From Cavia porcellus (lineage: Eukaryota; Chordata; Mammalia; Rodentia; Caviidae), in assembly GCF_034190915.1 (NCBI RefSeq), contig NW_026947491.1, positions 21,330,101 to 21,394,100 of the forward strand: a stretch of DNA of 64,000 nt. Reading direction: 5' to 3'. The translations under genes and the position numbers were made by a program. Under the pieces are notes generated by a model. It was not told the origin of the DNA. It saw nothing but the letters and a program-made list of their open reading frames with translations, and searched no databases. Positions 20,740 through 31,140 of the stretch are shown here, piece by piece (within the stretch, counting starts at the first letter, position 1; every line of letters begins with the position of its first letter).

Positions 20740-21570
20740 CAACGGGATCAGGGTGAGGCATGGGTGAATGTTGTCTAGCAGTTGGCAGGCCTATCTTGGC
20801 TCCTCTTCGACAGATAGGATAAGGAGAAACACACAGATTACTCCAAGAATACCAACATAAAGCCAAAATTGTGCCTTCAGATAGTTGAGTGGATTTAATT
20901 GATCTAAAGCATCAGAAAATTTGTCCCAATCTTGAATTTGTTCCTCAAATTTTGGGGTTTGTTGGGCCATTGACAAAACCTCCTTCTGGAGTGCATCCAT
21001 ATCCATAGTAACATTTTGATGGATAGCTCCTTGTATATGTTTCTTTATATCCTCTCAAGGATGCATAGATTTGTTGTTATGCAAGGGAGTTATTCAGAAA
21101 TGAATGGCCTTGTAATGGCACAATTTAAGAAGTCAAGTCTAGTTCACCATACATCTCAGGTGGAGAATCTGCCCAAATAATGGGTCTGAGTAATGGTGGA
21201 TTAAAGACATAAGTCCATTACTCCACTCCTAAGACAGGTGTCATATATACCAATACCATGAGCAGAGCCATTATGGCAACCAAAAGATTTTCAGAGGTTG
21301 GTGGAATCTCCTTCTGGTGACTGTATTTCTAGCCTCATGGATCATTGCTTAGCTGTTGCTCCACTAGATCATTTGTCCTCTCTTTTGGTCTCTTGAGGGA
21401 GCTGGAGGTCGATTTTCTGGCTGGTTGGCAGGTCTTTGGGGGTGAGTCTCCTCCATTAGACTCATCCTCTGGAGGGTCCAGATGGGGAGCCATCATGCGG
21501 GACTGTCTCCAGAATCTGCAGCAGGAGACTGCCAGGCTCGTATATTCCTTGATGGCAGCCACTTCGTAGA
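20740..21570 (-). pseudogene. env remnants of the class II ERV
   Basis: Two pieces. At 21,335-21,562 is a 75-codon frame with a basic, S/K/R-rich C-terminus, in the position of the env start that overlaps or follows integrase. At 20,791-21,006 is a 71-codon frame with a hydrophobic span (FWLYVGILGVICVFLLIL) and a short acidic tail, fitting the membrane anchor of the transmembrane subunit. The surface subunit and fusion region are absent, so env is internally deleted. Confidence 0.6.
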
Positions 21571-22539
21571 TTCATCACCTGTTAAGACACAAGCATAACC
21601 TCATCCTCACATTATTAGCTGTACTGGTCCTTCCCATTTTCCTGTACTGATATTTTTCCAAAGCACTTGAGGTCTGTGCCGAACATCATCCTTGGGTGTT
21701 GACCAATGAAGTTCTGCAAGGGTCAACTTTCTGTCTGTAGCTGGATTTAAAAAGTTTAATGTAAAAGAAGCAAAATCCAATTGTGTTTGGGGAGGTAACT
21801 GCACCCCTCCCTTTTGTTTACTTAATTGTATTTTAATAGATGCATGTGCTCTTTCCACAATTGTTTGACCTTGAGGGTTATAAGGAATACCTGTAACAGG
21901 TTTAATATGCCATAGTTGAAAGAATGATTGTAATGGTTTACTTATGTATGAAGGCCCATTTTCAGTTTTTATGGTGCGTGGAACACCCATAGAGGAAAAT
22001 GCTGATAAGCAATGTTGTTGACCATGACCAACTTTTTCCCCTGTGTGACAAGTTACATGAATTAAATGGGAGTATGTGTCAATAGACACATGGACATATT
22101 GTAATCTGCCAAGTGAAGGAAAATGTGTAATATCTATTTTCCAAATCTCTTTACGTTATAAACCTCTGGGGTTATTGCCTTCTGGTGGCACAGGCCTAGG
22201 AATCTTTTGACAGGTAGTACAGGACATAATAATTTGTCTTTCTTGAGATCTGGGTAACTGAAATTCTTTGATTACAGCCTTACTATTTCTGATGGTGGTA
22301 TGAATGAGATTGTCTAGCTGCATCAAATTGTGAAATAAAAGCAGTTAGCGAATCAGCCTGTTGATTACCATATGTTAAAATTCCAGGCAAATTAGAATGA
22401 GACCTTATGTGACCAATATAAAAGGGTGCTTTTTGATTATAAATTGCTTGTTGGAATCTAAGAAACAAGTTAAATAAAGGTGGGTTTAAGTTCTACCATA
22501 GGGTGGTGCTCTTGAGCCACTGAGTAAGGTAAACTGCAT

Positions 22540-22675
22540 ATGCTGAGTCACTGATTATATTAATAGGTTTATTTTATTATATTAATAGGTTATTATATTT
22601 TTATTATTAATAGGTTGATAGGTTAAATAATAGTATTAATATATTATATTAATAGTTTAATTATTGTATGACAAA
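22540..22675. repeat. AT-rich ATTAATAGGTT tandem repeat inside ERV pol
   Basis: ATTAATAGGTT-type units recur at about 22,558, 22,580, 22,606 and 22,640 and disrupt the RNase H region. This looks like a local expansion rather than retroviral sequence. Confidence 0.6.
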
Positions 22676-23938
22676 TAAAATAGCAGTGATCTCAGATCTT
22701 TGTGCAGAAAGTCCTGGAGTTTTTATCATTTGTTGATAGTCTTTACTCCAGACTGCAGCCTTGCCCTTAGAGAAGTCATCAGTAAAATAAGCTGTTGCAT
22801 CAGGAATAGGTTCAAATTTAGTAATCTTTGGAATAATACATGAATGCTTGAGAAAAAATTGAAAGGATCATTGGGAAAATGGTTATTAATTAGTACTATG
22901 ACATCTGCAAATGCTACTTGCCAATATAGAGCTTGTTGTAACAGGATCAAATATTGATTTAAATAGATAGGCAATACAACCATAGGAGGATCAATCCCAA
23001 AAAGTTGTTTAGATCTTATTCTTCCTATGGCAACAATCTTGGCAATTTGTTCTAAGTACAACTGTAAGGTTTTGGTCGACTGATTAGATAGGTAAAGCCA
23101 CTCAATAGGGTAAATCTGTTTATCATAATATTGTCCTGTGAGACCTGTAGAAGTATGAGGAGTGTTTAGAATATAGAGAACAAGGGGATAATTTGTATTT
23201 ATTCTAAAATCTTGATGCTGTTGTAGCAGCTTTTCAACCAAAGCTAGCTTTTCTTGTGCCTCAGTAGACAAACTACGAGGGGAATTAATAGCCAAATCAC
23301 TCTGTAAGGTATCATACAAGTGTTTTAACTGATAAGTAGCAATACCCAACTTTGGTCTTATCCAATTTATATTGCCTAATAATTTTTGGAAGTCATTAAG
23401 AGTTTTTAAATGTTCTTGATGAATCTGTAACTTTTGTGGCTTTACTGTTCTGTCAGTTACAGGTGTTCCCAGGTAACAGTAAGGGCTGGATAACTGTACT
23501 TTGTCTGGAGCAATGCAGAGGCCAAAGGATATTAAATCTCATTTTGTTGTTGTAAATAAATCATATAATTGTTTTTCAATTGGAGCTGACAGTAAGATGT
23601 TGTCTATATAATGGACCACATAGGAGGAAGGATAATTTTGTCTAACCCTTTGTAAGGCCTGCTGTACAAAGAGCTGACATAAGGTTGGACTATTTCTCAT
23701 TCCTTGAGGTAATGTGACCCATTGATAGTGTTGCATTGGCTCTTTGTTAAGTTAGGCACAGAAAAAGCAAAATGTGGCCTATCTGTAGGAAAAAGAGGGA
23801 TATTTAAAAAGCAATCTGTTAGATCAATTACAATGAGAGGCCAGTCTCTAGGAACTGCAGTTGGATTTGGCAGTCCTGGCTGTAGTGCTGCCATGGGAAG
23901 CAAGCAGGCATTTATAGCTCTTAAATCCTGTAAAAACT

Positions 23939-24057
23939 GGGGCTGGAGATTTAGCTCAGCAGCATAAGTGCCTGCCTTGCAAGGAGGCAGTCATCAATTT
24001 GATTCCTGGTACCTATAAAAATGAAAAAAAAGACAAATAAATAAATTAATAAAAAAC
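23939..24057 (+). mobile_element. ID-like (tRNA-derived) SINE inside ERV pol
   Basis: Starts GGGGCTGGAGATTTAGCTCA, then GCATAAGTGCCTGCC (A-box/anticodon arm), GATTCCTGGTACC (B-box) and an A-rich tail with AAATAAATAAATT. It matches the SINEs at 47,597 and 58,511. AAAAACT/AAAAACG at the ends may be the duplication. It splits the RT reading. Confidence 0.85.
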
Positions 24058-24169
24058 GTGTTGATATCCAATACCCTGCCTGCCATCTTTAGGTGTAATC
24101 TTAACAGGCCCTTAGATTCCCTGTAATTTTTTTCCTAGTCCTTCGTCTTCTTGTTGTCCCATTTTAATC

Positions 24170-24328
24170 ATCATTTTCTTTTTTTGTCTTTTTTTTCTTT
24201 TTTTGTCTTTTTGAGACAGGGTCTCACTATGCAGTTCAGGCTGGCCTTGAGCTCATTTTGTAGCCCAGACTGGTCTCAGCCTCCAGAGTGCTGGGATTAC
24301 AGGCACGAGCCACCATGCCCAGCTCTTA
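24170..24328 (-). mobile_element. B1-like SINE inside ERV
   Basis: Reverse orientation: poly-T 24,177-24,205, GAGACAGGGTCTCACTATGC, CTGGCCTTGAGCTCA, GTGCTGGGATTACAGGC and a terminal CCACCATGCCCAGCTC. It sits between the protease and RT parts of the class II ERV. Confidence 0.88.
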
Positions 24329-24479
24329 ATTTTAGGATTTGAATCTATCTGTTCAGTTTTCAAATTGGAATTCGTTTGTTCAGCTTTAAAGTCAGAATCA
24401 CTAGTCAGCACTAATTTCCACTTCTGTAATAAATCTCTTCCACACAAGTTAACTGGAATAGGTGACACATAAGGTTAAA

Positions 24480-25080
24480 AAAAGAACCCTTTTGTTGGTC
24501 AGGTCCCTCATAAAGCAAAGATGAGGCACTCTATGAAATGTGCTGAGGGGTCCCCAGTCCAATAAGGGAGGCGGGGGCCTTTTTTTGTCTGCCACATGGC
24601 AGGCCATTTTTCTAATGCAGTTACAGACACATCCGCACCAGTGTCCATCAGATCCTCAAGATATTTCCCATCAATTTCTATAAAACACATAGGCCTGTTT
24701 TTAGTCACTTCCTGTGTAAAATAAATTTCTCTTTTTGTAGTTTGGCTCTGAGGGTCTTTCTCCCTCCTGAGCTGTGTATACTTAACAAAAAAAGCCTTCT
24801 TTAATAGGTAACAAAATTAACTGTGCTACAAAGTCTCCCTGTCCAAAAATCCAGAAATCCATAGCACATGCAAGAACTTGTATTTCCTCTTCAGTCACCA
24901 TCAGTCACCTAAGGCTGATCTTTTAAATTTAGATCAGCCTTTCCCAGCACAAGACTAACTGTTCCTTTAGGTAGAGGACCCCAAATTCCTGTGGAAATTG
25001 GGGTGGGTTTGTCATCTCCAATAAGAATGACTCTGCAAGCAGCATGGGGATCTAATCCCAGGCTCTGGTTTATCCCTTTG
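24480..25080 (-). pseudogene. Retroviral protease with upstream dUTPase-like domain
   Basis: Minus frame at 24,508-24,708 has LMDTGADVSV, the aspartic protease active-site box. Upstream on the minus strand, at about 24,930-25,040, the reading TGIWGPLPKGTVSLVLGKADL resembles the conserved C-terminal part of dUTPase, which in betaretroviruses is fused upstream of protease. Frames are broken between the parts. Confidence 0.75.
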
Positions 25081-25089
25081 GTGAGTTAA

Positions 25090-27205
25090 GACCTCTCTGG
25101 GGAGCCATCTTTGATGTTACATGGGAGTTTACTGGCAAGTTTGCACTGGGTAAAACTGACTGAGGTTTTGATTCACAGGTTGTGCTTCTTCTATTATTTT
25201 GTCCACCTGAGGAAAGGCCCTTGTCAGGTTTTTTGGCAACAGCATTCCATCTTTATGGAATTTTGTATGACAATATTTGGCCCAATGCCTCCCTCTGGCA
25301 TCTTGGACAGAGTCCAGGCATGGAATCTGAGTCCTGCTTGCCAGAGGCATCTTGCTCTTGATGTGCTAGAGCCTCAACATCTGTCCTTTTAGATCTATCA
25401 AGAGCTCTGCAATTTTTTTCTAGAATGTCCCATCTTTCCACAATCAAAACATTTTACATTATTCCTCTTTACATCGGAAAGACTAGCCATAACCTGAACC
25501 ATCATAGTTGTCATATAAGACTCAGTTCTGATATCCTCACATGCTCAAATCGTTGTTAAATCATTAGTTGACACTACAGGTTTTAAAGCCTGTTTACAAT
25601 CCTGATTAGCATTTTCATATGCTAATTTTAAAGTTAGAATGTTCACAGCTTCCGTGCTTGATACCTGTCTGCAAACAGCTTCTTATAATTTTGCCACAAA
25701 TTGAGTGAAGGGTTCCTGGGGTCCTTGCAGAATTTGTAAAAAGGACATTACTGGAAACCCATCCTCTGGAATTGCTGTCCATGCCTTTTTTACTAGATCT
25801 GCCAATTGTGGAAATAGCTTGTTAGGACATCAAATCTGTTCCTGCAGTGGTGCATATATTCCTGTCCCAGAAAGCATTTTCTCATTTATTGCTAGATGTG
25901 GATTGGGACTGGTTCTATTTCTATGAGCCTGCTCTGAGAAAAAAGTTTTTAGCTTTACATCAAAATGAAGGAATTGAGCAGGAGACAGGCATGTTTGTGC
26001 CAAATACTTAGTATCTCAAGGTGTCAATTGATATGTATCCAAAACATTTTGTAAGCATCCCACAGTATATGGACTTTGGACTCCATTATTAACCACACTT
26101 TGTTTAAGATTTTTTAGCAGTTGTATTTCAAAAGGCTTATGAATAAAATACTCCTGATCATTATCACTGAAAGGGTTGCTGGCCCAGGCCGGATACTGTA
26201 GCAGGTTAAGCCAGGGAGCTCCTATCTCCCCCCACCCTCAGGAATTACCTCTGGTGCCAAACTAAGACCAATGGGCTACCTATGCATCCCTAATGCTCCC
26301 TTAGGTTCCACCCCAGGCTGAGGCTACTTATGTGCCTCACTCCACATGTTCCACAGAGAGATCCGAGAGATCACCAGCCCCGGGGTGGAGATGCCATGCC
26401 CCAGGTGGTCGGGGGTGTCTCTTCCTGCATTACCAAAATAAAGGTTACTTATATTTTATATTTCTTATCTTTTCAGCAGCCACCAGTCCTCCTCCTCTTC
26501 CTCCCCTCCACAGTTCTATCAATCACCTGTTATAATTCCAACTGAGAAGCAAGCAGGGAGGGTATTATTTGCTCCCTTTGCAAATGCCTTCACCCCATCT
26601 CCCCCACACACCTGCACAATCTGTAAATTTCTGAATAGAGCTCCATGATATATGTTTTGTAAAGGTTCTGGCTCTGGTTGAGGTAATCCCTCTTGGGATT
26701 TTGTTTTGGTGGCAGACACCTCAGCAGGGATCTCCTTTCCTTCTGTATCCAAATCAGAGTCTGACTGAGACTGAGAGCTTTTTAATGGACTTAAAACTGA
26801 CATGACCAAATTCCAAGTTGAAAACCTATCAGGGGAAATGATTTGTTCTGCCCTATAGGCCTTTTTAATATTTTTTCCAACTGTTTCCCAAATATCGATA
26901 TATGCAGTGCCTGTTTGAGGAAACCATGGAATATATTTGGTTACCTCTTTTAACATTTTTTTAAGTCTTTCTTTGTTAAACGAGCCCCTGAGTGTTTAAG
27001 CAGGCCTTGGAGTAGTTGTAAATATGTTTGCTCCTAGGCTGAAACATTTTGCCCCATATTTTACTCTCAGAAAAAAAGGCTTTTCACAGCAGGAAGACTC
27101 ACCCTTTTTTTCCTTCTCTTCTCTCCAGGCATCCCTGGCAAAGTTTTTGTCCTGTGAAGGCCTCCTCCATATCCAAAACTTTCCACTCAGGGCAGACTTA
27201 CTCAT
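25090..27205 (-). pseudogene. gag remnant of the class II ERV
   Basis: Matrix: frame 26,519-26,956 contains IPWFPQTGT and FSTWNLVMS, the WFPQ..G pattern of betaretroviral matrix, then an S/D/E/P-rich linker. The capsid (about 25,480-26,160) is broken. Nucleocapsid: two CCHC zinc knuckles on the minus strand, KCFDCGKMGHSRKN.. near 25,420-25,455 (one extra A shifts the frame within it) and GLCPRC followed by RHWAKYCH near 25,280-25,330. The frame at 26,996-27,205 lies at the N-terminal end. A foreign LTR splits capsid at 26,168. Confidence 0.8.
26168..26521 (+). mobile_element. Solo LTR of the His-primed ERV family, nested in the class II ERV
   Basis: TG (26,168) to CA (26,521), 354 bp, with the 5-bp duplication ATCAC at 26,163-26,167 and 26,522-26,526. 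It is colinear with the reverse complement of 9,139-9,503: GGTGCCAAACTAAGACCAAT, ATCCCTAATG, TTAGGTTCCACCCCA and AATAAAGG. It is clearly more diverged than the two LTRs of the 9-14 kb element, so it is an older or different subfamily. Confidence 0.88.
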
Positions 27206-27238
27206 TCAGGCTATAAATTCCCAGTCCAAAGATTTTAA

Positions 27239-27257
27239 GTCCCTGTTCTGGGCACCA
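27239..27257 (-). promoter_or_regulatory. tRNA-Lys3-type primer-binding site
   Basis: Minus TGGTGCCCAGAACAGGGAC immediately follows the 5' LTR. It differs from the Lys3 complement by C-to-T at position 4 and one inserted base. Confidence 0.8.
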
Positions 27258-27749
27258 GTTATTGGGTTCTATCCAAGATCCCTGATCTCTCAAAGGAGTG
27301 TATGGCAGAGGTTAAATTAAACAAAACAAATCATATGATTTTTAGGGCTCTAAGAAGGTCAAAATCATTTAATTAAGTTCAAAGCTTCAATGGTATAGAC
27401 ATATTTTCTGGGTCTGTCCACTATATTAGGACCAAGGACAAGGGCGGAGAAACTGAAAAAAATGCAGGAAATGAGCAGGACCTTGGGAGTCACTTCACGG
27501 ACGTCTCCAACTAATGAATCAAGTCATTTCAGTAGCACTGTCTCATCATGAAGACATGGTAGAAGTGAGACTGTAGGAGTAATCTTTGCAGCTGCAGTGT
27601 CTACCTTGTTAATTGGGGTCGCTTACTATGAATCAGCTCCTGTCACCAGGCAAGGGGCCTAGGCCTAGTACAGACTCACAGATTAACATAGAAAGCCAAT
27701 TAGTAAAATTTAAGTCCTGCTCAGAGCCACTTCGTAGTGGTCTCCAACA
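27258..27749 (-). repeat. 5' LTR of the class II ERV, internally deleted
   Basis: 492 bp. It aligns with 20,118-20,713 but lacks about 103 bp at the junction near 27,618-27,620 (corresponding to about 20,478-20,580). Confidence 0.88.
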
Positions 27750-28820
27750 TAAGACATTAAAAATGGAGTAGAACTAGGGACCAAATCAACTATCAACTGA
27801 GGGAACTCAGTATGGTCTGAAGCTACGTTTCTATGTATGATTAGAAAAAACAAAAATGGGATTGCAAAGCAGGGATGCTGGTCCATATGAATACTGCCAG
27901 AAAATGGAGGTCTGAAGAAATAGAATCAGAAGATCAAGACTAAGGTGAACTTGTAATAAAATTCATTCTCACAAAACAAAGCAAAGCAAATGTGTGTCTT
28001 GCACCAGACATGGTGTCACAACCCTGAAATTCTGACCCTTACTTGGATGAGACAGGTAGATCACAACACGATTTAGGCGGCCCTTTGCCACATAGTGTAG
28101 TGAGTTAATGGTCAACCTCATATCCTAAGAAATAAAGTGACACTATCTTTCAGAAAACTATACAAAAAGAAAATGGATACAATATAATTAGCAAGGGTTC
28201 ACACTCAATATTAGGGGCATTGCTAAAGTTCACAGGGCATCCACAATATATAATGTTCAAAGCAGAAAATTCAATATTTATAATATAGAAATACCACCCA
28301 GACAAAAAGAGCAGATGCTGAATCTAGACAGGCAGTGATCACATAAATGCTCCACAAGGTTATTTAGGGACAGGAACCCTAACACGGATAGCCTCCTTCT
28401 CTTCTGAAGGGATTACAAACTTCTCTGTGAGGAAAGAGCAGGGCTCACATCCTTATTTGCAGTTTCTGCTCGCTGCCTCAGGTGGGACTTGGATCATAGA
28501 ATGACTTAGAGCAGGAGGCAGGTGTACCAGAGAGACACACAGGTATCTGTGCTAAGTCTGTTCCTGAGAGCTAGTACCAGAGTTTGTATGGGAAGAGAGA
28601 TGGACTAGGATACATTAAGGGAGAAAGGCCAGGAGGAATCCATCTCTGGGATCAGGAAGATGGGGTCATGATATCCCTGCTTCTACCACTCCTCTAAATT
28701 GAACTTCCCACTTACAACAGACTCAAACCCAGCTGAAATTCAGAATAGGAGGTTCCTCTCTGTAGTACAAAAGGAGCAGACATAGCCCGGTTTTAATGTC
28801 CCCCTCATATAAGAAGTGTG
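27750..28820. other. IGHV 5' flank, duplicated, no gene seen
   Basis: Aligns with 57,440-58,650 of copy B (for example CTGCCAGAAAATGGA 27,894 and CTGCCAGATAATGGA 57,567). It is probably upstream regulatory flank of the intact V. Confidence 0.5.
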
Positions 28821-28828
28821 CGCCCTAT

Positions 28829-28836
28829 ATGCAAAT
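28829..28836 (+). promoter_or_regulatory. IGHV promoter octamer of the intact segment
   Basis: Perfect ATGCAAAT, 116 bp upstream of the leader ATG. In the sister copy (58,662-58,671) two extra bases break it to ATGTGCAAAT. Confidence 0.9.
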
Positions 28837-28944
28837 ATCTGCTCCAACTTTAGATTCATAATCTGCTCACAGTTGTGTGAGCTTACAGCTCCATCCACAG
28901 AGAGGGCTGAAGTCTCCCAGAAAGCCAGCAGTGTAATCTACAAG

Positions 28945-29383
28945 ATGAGACTGCAGAGTCTTCTCCTGTGTCTGGTGGTAGCCACTCATTGTGAGTGCCA
29001 TCAATATAAGACATGGGTCCATGGAAAGGCTATCAAAGCAGGTGATCGACTGGATACTTTTTATTATTTCCAGGTGTCCTGTCCCAGGTGCAGCTGCAGG
29101 AGTCAGAGCCCAGCCTGGTAAAGCCTTCACAGACCTTGTCCCTCACCTGCTCAGTCTCTGGATTCTCCATCACAACCAGTTATTACTATTGGAACTGGGT
29201 CCGTCAGCCCCCAGGAAAGAGCCTGGAGTGGATGGGGTACATAAGATACGATGGTAGCACTAATTACTACCCATCCTTCAAAAGCCGCGTCTCCATCTCC
29301 AGAGACAAAGGCAAGAACCAGTTTTTTCTGCAGCTGAACTCTGTCACTGCAGAAGACACAGCCACCTATTACTGTGCAAGAAT
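28945..29383 (+). CDS. Immunoglobulin heavy variable segment, clan II (IGHV4-like), apparently functional
   Basis: Two exons: leader part 1 at 28,945-28,990 ([15 protein letters not shown], donor GTGAGT) and V exon 29,074-29,383 (acceptor TTTCCAG). The join makes a 19-residue signal peptide ending VLS. The mature domain starts QVQLQE at 29,085. Key residues are present: FR1 Cys in LSLTCSVSG, the FR2 [10 protein letters not shown] tryptophan, FR3 SRVSISRD, and the TYYCAR cysteine. No stop or frameshift. CDR1 is of the longer clan II type ([10 protein letters not shown]) and CDR2 is IRYDGST. Odd points: ESEPS where this clan usually has ESGPG, and DKGKNQF where DTSKNQF is usual. The octamer, 23-RSS and a downstream CTCF-like motif are all intact. 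It encodes most of the antigen-binding heavy-chain V domain after V-DJ joining. It is the best candidate functional gene in the window; expression is not shown by sequence. Confidence 0.92.
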
Positions 29384-29422
29384 CACAGTGTTTTGATGCA
29401 AGTGTGGGCCCAGACATAAACC
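29384..29422 (+). promoter_or_regulatory. 23-RSS of the intact IGHV
   Basis: Heptamer CACAGTG 29,384-29,390 (consensus), a 23-bp spacer, and nonamer ACATAAACC 29,414-29,422 (8 of 9). This is a normal V-to-DJ recombination signal. Confidence 0.95.
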
Positions 29423-29443
29423 TCCCTGCAGGGAAACTCACAT

Positions 29444-29461
29444 CCAGCAGGGGGCGAGCTG
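29444..29461 (+). promoter_or_regulatory. CTCF-like motif just downstream of the functional RSS
   Basis: CCAGCAGGGGGCGAGCTG is a near-consensus CTCF core, in + orientation, 21 bp past the nonamer. In mouse, proximal VH families have CTCF-bound elements directly 3' of their RSS that raise recombination. The arrangement here fits that. The sister copy reads CCAGCAGAGAGCACTCTG at 59,253, a damaged version. Confidence 0.65.
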
Positions 29462-29469
29462 CACACACT

Positions 29470-31140
29470 GCTCTAGGGAGCCAGCTTCGGGACAGAGATT
29501 CTATGGACCTTCTATGTCGCTGATCCTACCGGGTTATATTTTCACAGAATCAGGCTTTTATTGGTGTACCCATCCATTTCATGGTTCATTGCACAATGCA
29601 TTTGCAATGAAGCCATTGTTCTCAGAACAAGTGATTCCACTGTTTCAATAGTTTTTAAGTGTAGAATTATTTAACCATGAAAATTATTTCCTTGTTGACT
29701 ACCCTCTAATGCATTTGCAAGACATTTCATCCTAAAGGTCTCTTTCCAAATCTGATCATGCAGAGACTTTTACTCTGAATGGCTTGACATCACTTTGTGT
29801 TGATCTGAGTGATCACCTGTTACTGGAGATGTTCATTTTCACATCTTTGGCAGTGTAGGGCGATGTGTTGGGGAGCTGTGGTAGATTCCACTGTGGAAGG
29901 GCCTCTCGGCATTTCATTGGTAGAGACCATTACACTGTCACAAATCCTGCTATCATAGGGAACTGCCCAAATAGTATTTATAAGGACCTAGTGTCAGTAG
30001 CGCTGAGTCTCAGAAACTCTTATGGAATGTCTTATATATCATGTCTGTTTGTATTACAACATGGATTTACTACATTTACATTACCCTTTATAAAATTTGG
30101 ACATCTCTGCAAGCAGCTGTCAGCATATTTGGAAACACTGCTATCCTCATCTGTCAGTTGACCTGGGAACCTGACCATGGATTCGTGAATGAACAAGGTT
30201 CCCACAGTAAAGTCTAGACCAGAGAGGAGGCCAGGACCTACTCATACAGGAACCTGGACTCCAGCTCTCTTTGTGTTCTCCTGAGTCCCTGAGGACAAGG
30301 CTGGGTCAGGACTGGACTGTAACTCCTGTCTCACATATAATGGTTAGGAGAAAGATTTGGGATCACAGGGATTTGGGGACATGGGAAAATGCTGTTACGT
30401 TGATTCTCTAATATGCAACTCATGGTTGCTCTATGTCTAGAGGTTCAGATACATAACCAGTCATTTGTTCAACATTTCAAAATTAGGAACAAAATAAAAA
30501 TTACAGAAGGAACCTGGGAAATGATTTTAATATAATTATCTATTCATCTTTCTATCATCTGTCTATCAAGCTATGTGTCTCTATTTCCATCTGTCATCAC
30601 TGTATCCATCTATGCTCTGTCATATTTGTTTTGACATATCAACCTTCTATAAATTTGCTTTCATTTTTGTATCTAATGTAAATTCATTATTTGTTCATGT
30701 ACTTGTTATCTATCTTTTAAGTTTGTGTCTTGCTATTTTCTGCTTTTTGTGCTTGTATCATCCAAAATTTGACTATTTTGTATTACTCTGTCCATGCACA
30801 TCTTAACTATTTCATAAACTTTCATCTACCTATCTTTGATGAATATATCATCTGCTTATCTTAACTGCCTATTAACATAGGTGAGACACAAAACTGTCCA
30901 TACATAGTCTAAAAAATTTAAATACTTGAGAAGATTGCCTCAGAGGCTGAGAAAGAGGCATCACTAATGAGAACACTTTCCCTTGATTTATTTCCTCATG
31001 TAAAAAAATGGACAGCAGTGTACTGAAGGAGACTGCATCTTCTTAAAAAAAATTATACTTCTCCTAAATGTAGCAGTCCTTTTCCTGCATATTTGCTATA
31101 GCCAAATGAAATTTGACTCCTCTCTTGTCTCTCCCTGGAC
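29470..31140. other. IGHV 3' flank, duplicated, no gene seen
   Basis: Aligns with 59,290-60,980. TCTATC-type pyrimidine-rich microsatellite-like sequence at 30,535-30,850 is shared. No conserved frame between copies. Confidence 0.5.

Larger units (their letters stand above)
21600..24135 (-). pseudogene. pol remnant: reverse transcriptase, RNase H, integrase
   Basis: Minus-strand order. The RT fingers/palm are near 23,700-23,930 (VIDLTDCF), followed by VTLPQGM and the active-site box VHYIDNILL near 23,600, where the second catalytic Asp of YxDD is Asn. The thumb/connection frame (207 codons) is at 22,726-23,349 with a LNSPRSL-type segment. The RNase H end is near 22,380 (SHSNLPG, then GNQQADSLT). 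The integrase zinc region is near 22,200-22,300 (CTTCQK); the core at 21,607-22,089 has IDTYSH and ENGPSY (second catalytic Asp changed to Glu) and keeps the third acidic residue in a TIVERAH segment. The W-rich C-terminus (WEGPVQL) ends near 21,607. Many frame breaks; 22,540-22,670 is filled with AT-rich TTAATAGGTT repeats. Confidence 0.85.
20118..27749 (-). mobile_element. Betaretrovirus-like (class II, ERVK-type) endogenous retrovirus, tRNA-Lys3 primed
   Basis: A 7.6-kb provirus on the minus strand. Order: 5' LTR 27,258-27,749; PBS 27,239-27,257 (minus TGGTGCCCAGAACAGGGAC, tRNA-Lys3 type with one extra base); gag; protease with dUTPase-like domain; pol; env remnants; polypurine tract 20,714-20,733; 3' LTR 20,118-20,713. 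Flanking TAGAAGA and TAAGACA fit a decayed 6-7-bp duplication, and the empty site is kept in copy B at about 57,425-57,440. All genes carry stops and frameshifts. Two SINEs (23,939 and 24,170) and a solo LTR (26,168-26,521) inserted later. It is inactive. Confidence 0.92.
17690..31115. repeat. Segmental duplication copy A
   Basis: Pairs with 45,860-60,975 in the same orientation. Anchor pairs (A/B): ACCAGCAGGG 17,731/45,897; TTTGGTCTAGAAAT 18,008/46,175; GGTAGAAATCAT 18,397/46,561; CAGCACATG near 18,426/55,800; CTAAGATG-type site 20,112/57,425; functional/dead clan II V 28,945/58,778; ATGTAGCAGTCC-like 31,068/60,927. Removing the ERV at 20,118-27,749 leaves about 5.8 kb, the same as copy B without its insertions. 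Confidence 0.88.

Noticed and set aside
22540..22675. Possible CRISPR-like or regularly spaced array
   Set aside because: Mammalian sequence; the units are AT-rich slippage repeats without spacers.
28801..28815. CATATAAGAAG as a TATA box for the intact IGHV
   Set aside because: It lies upstream of the octamer, whereas IGHV TATA-like boxes lie downstream; probably coincidental.
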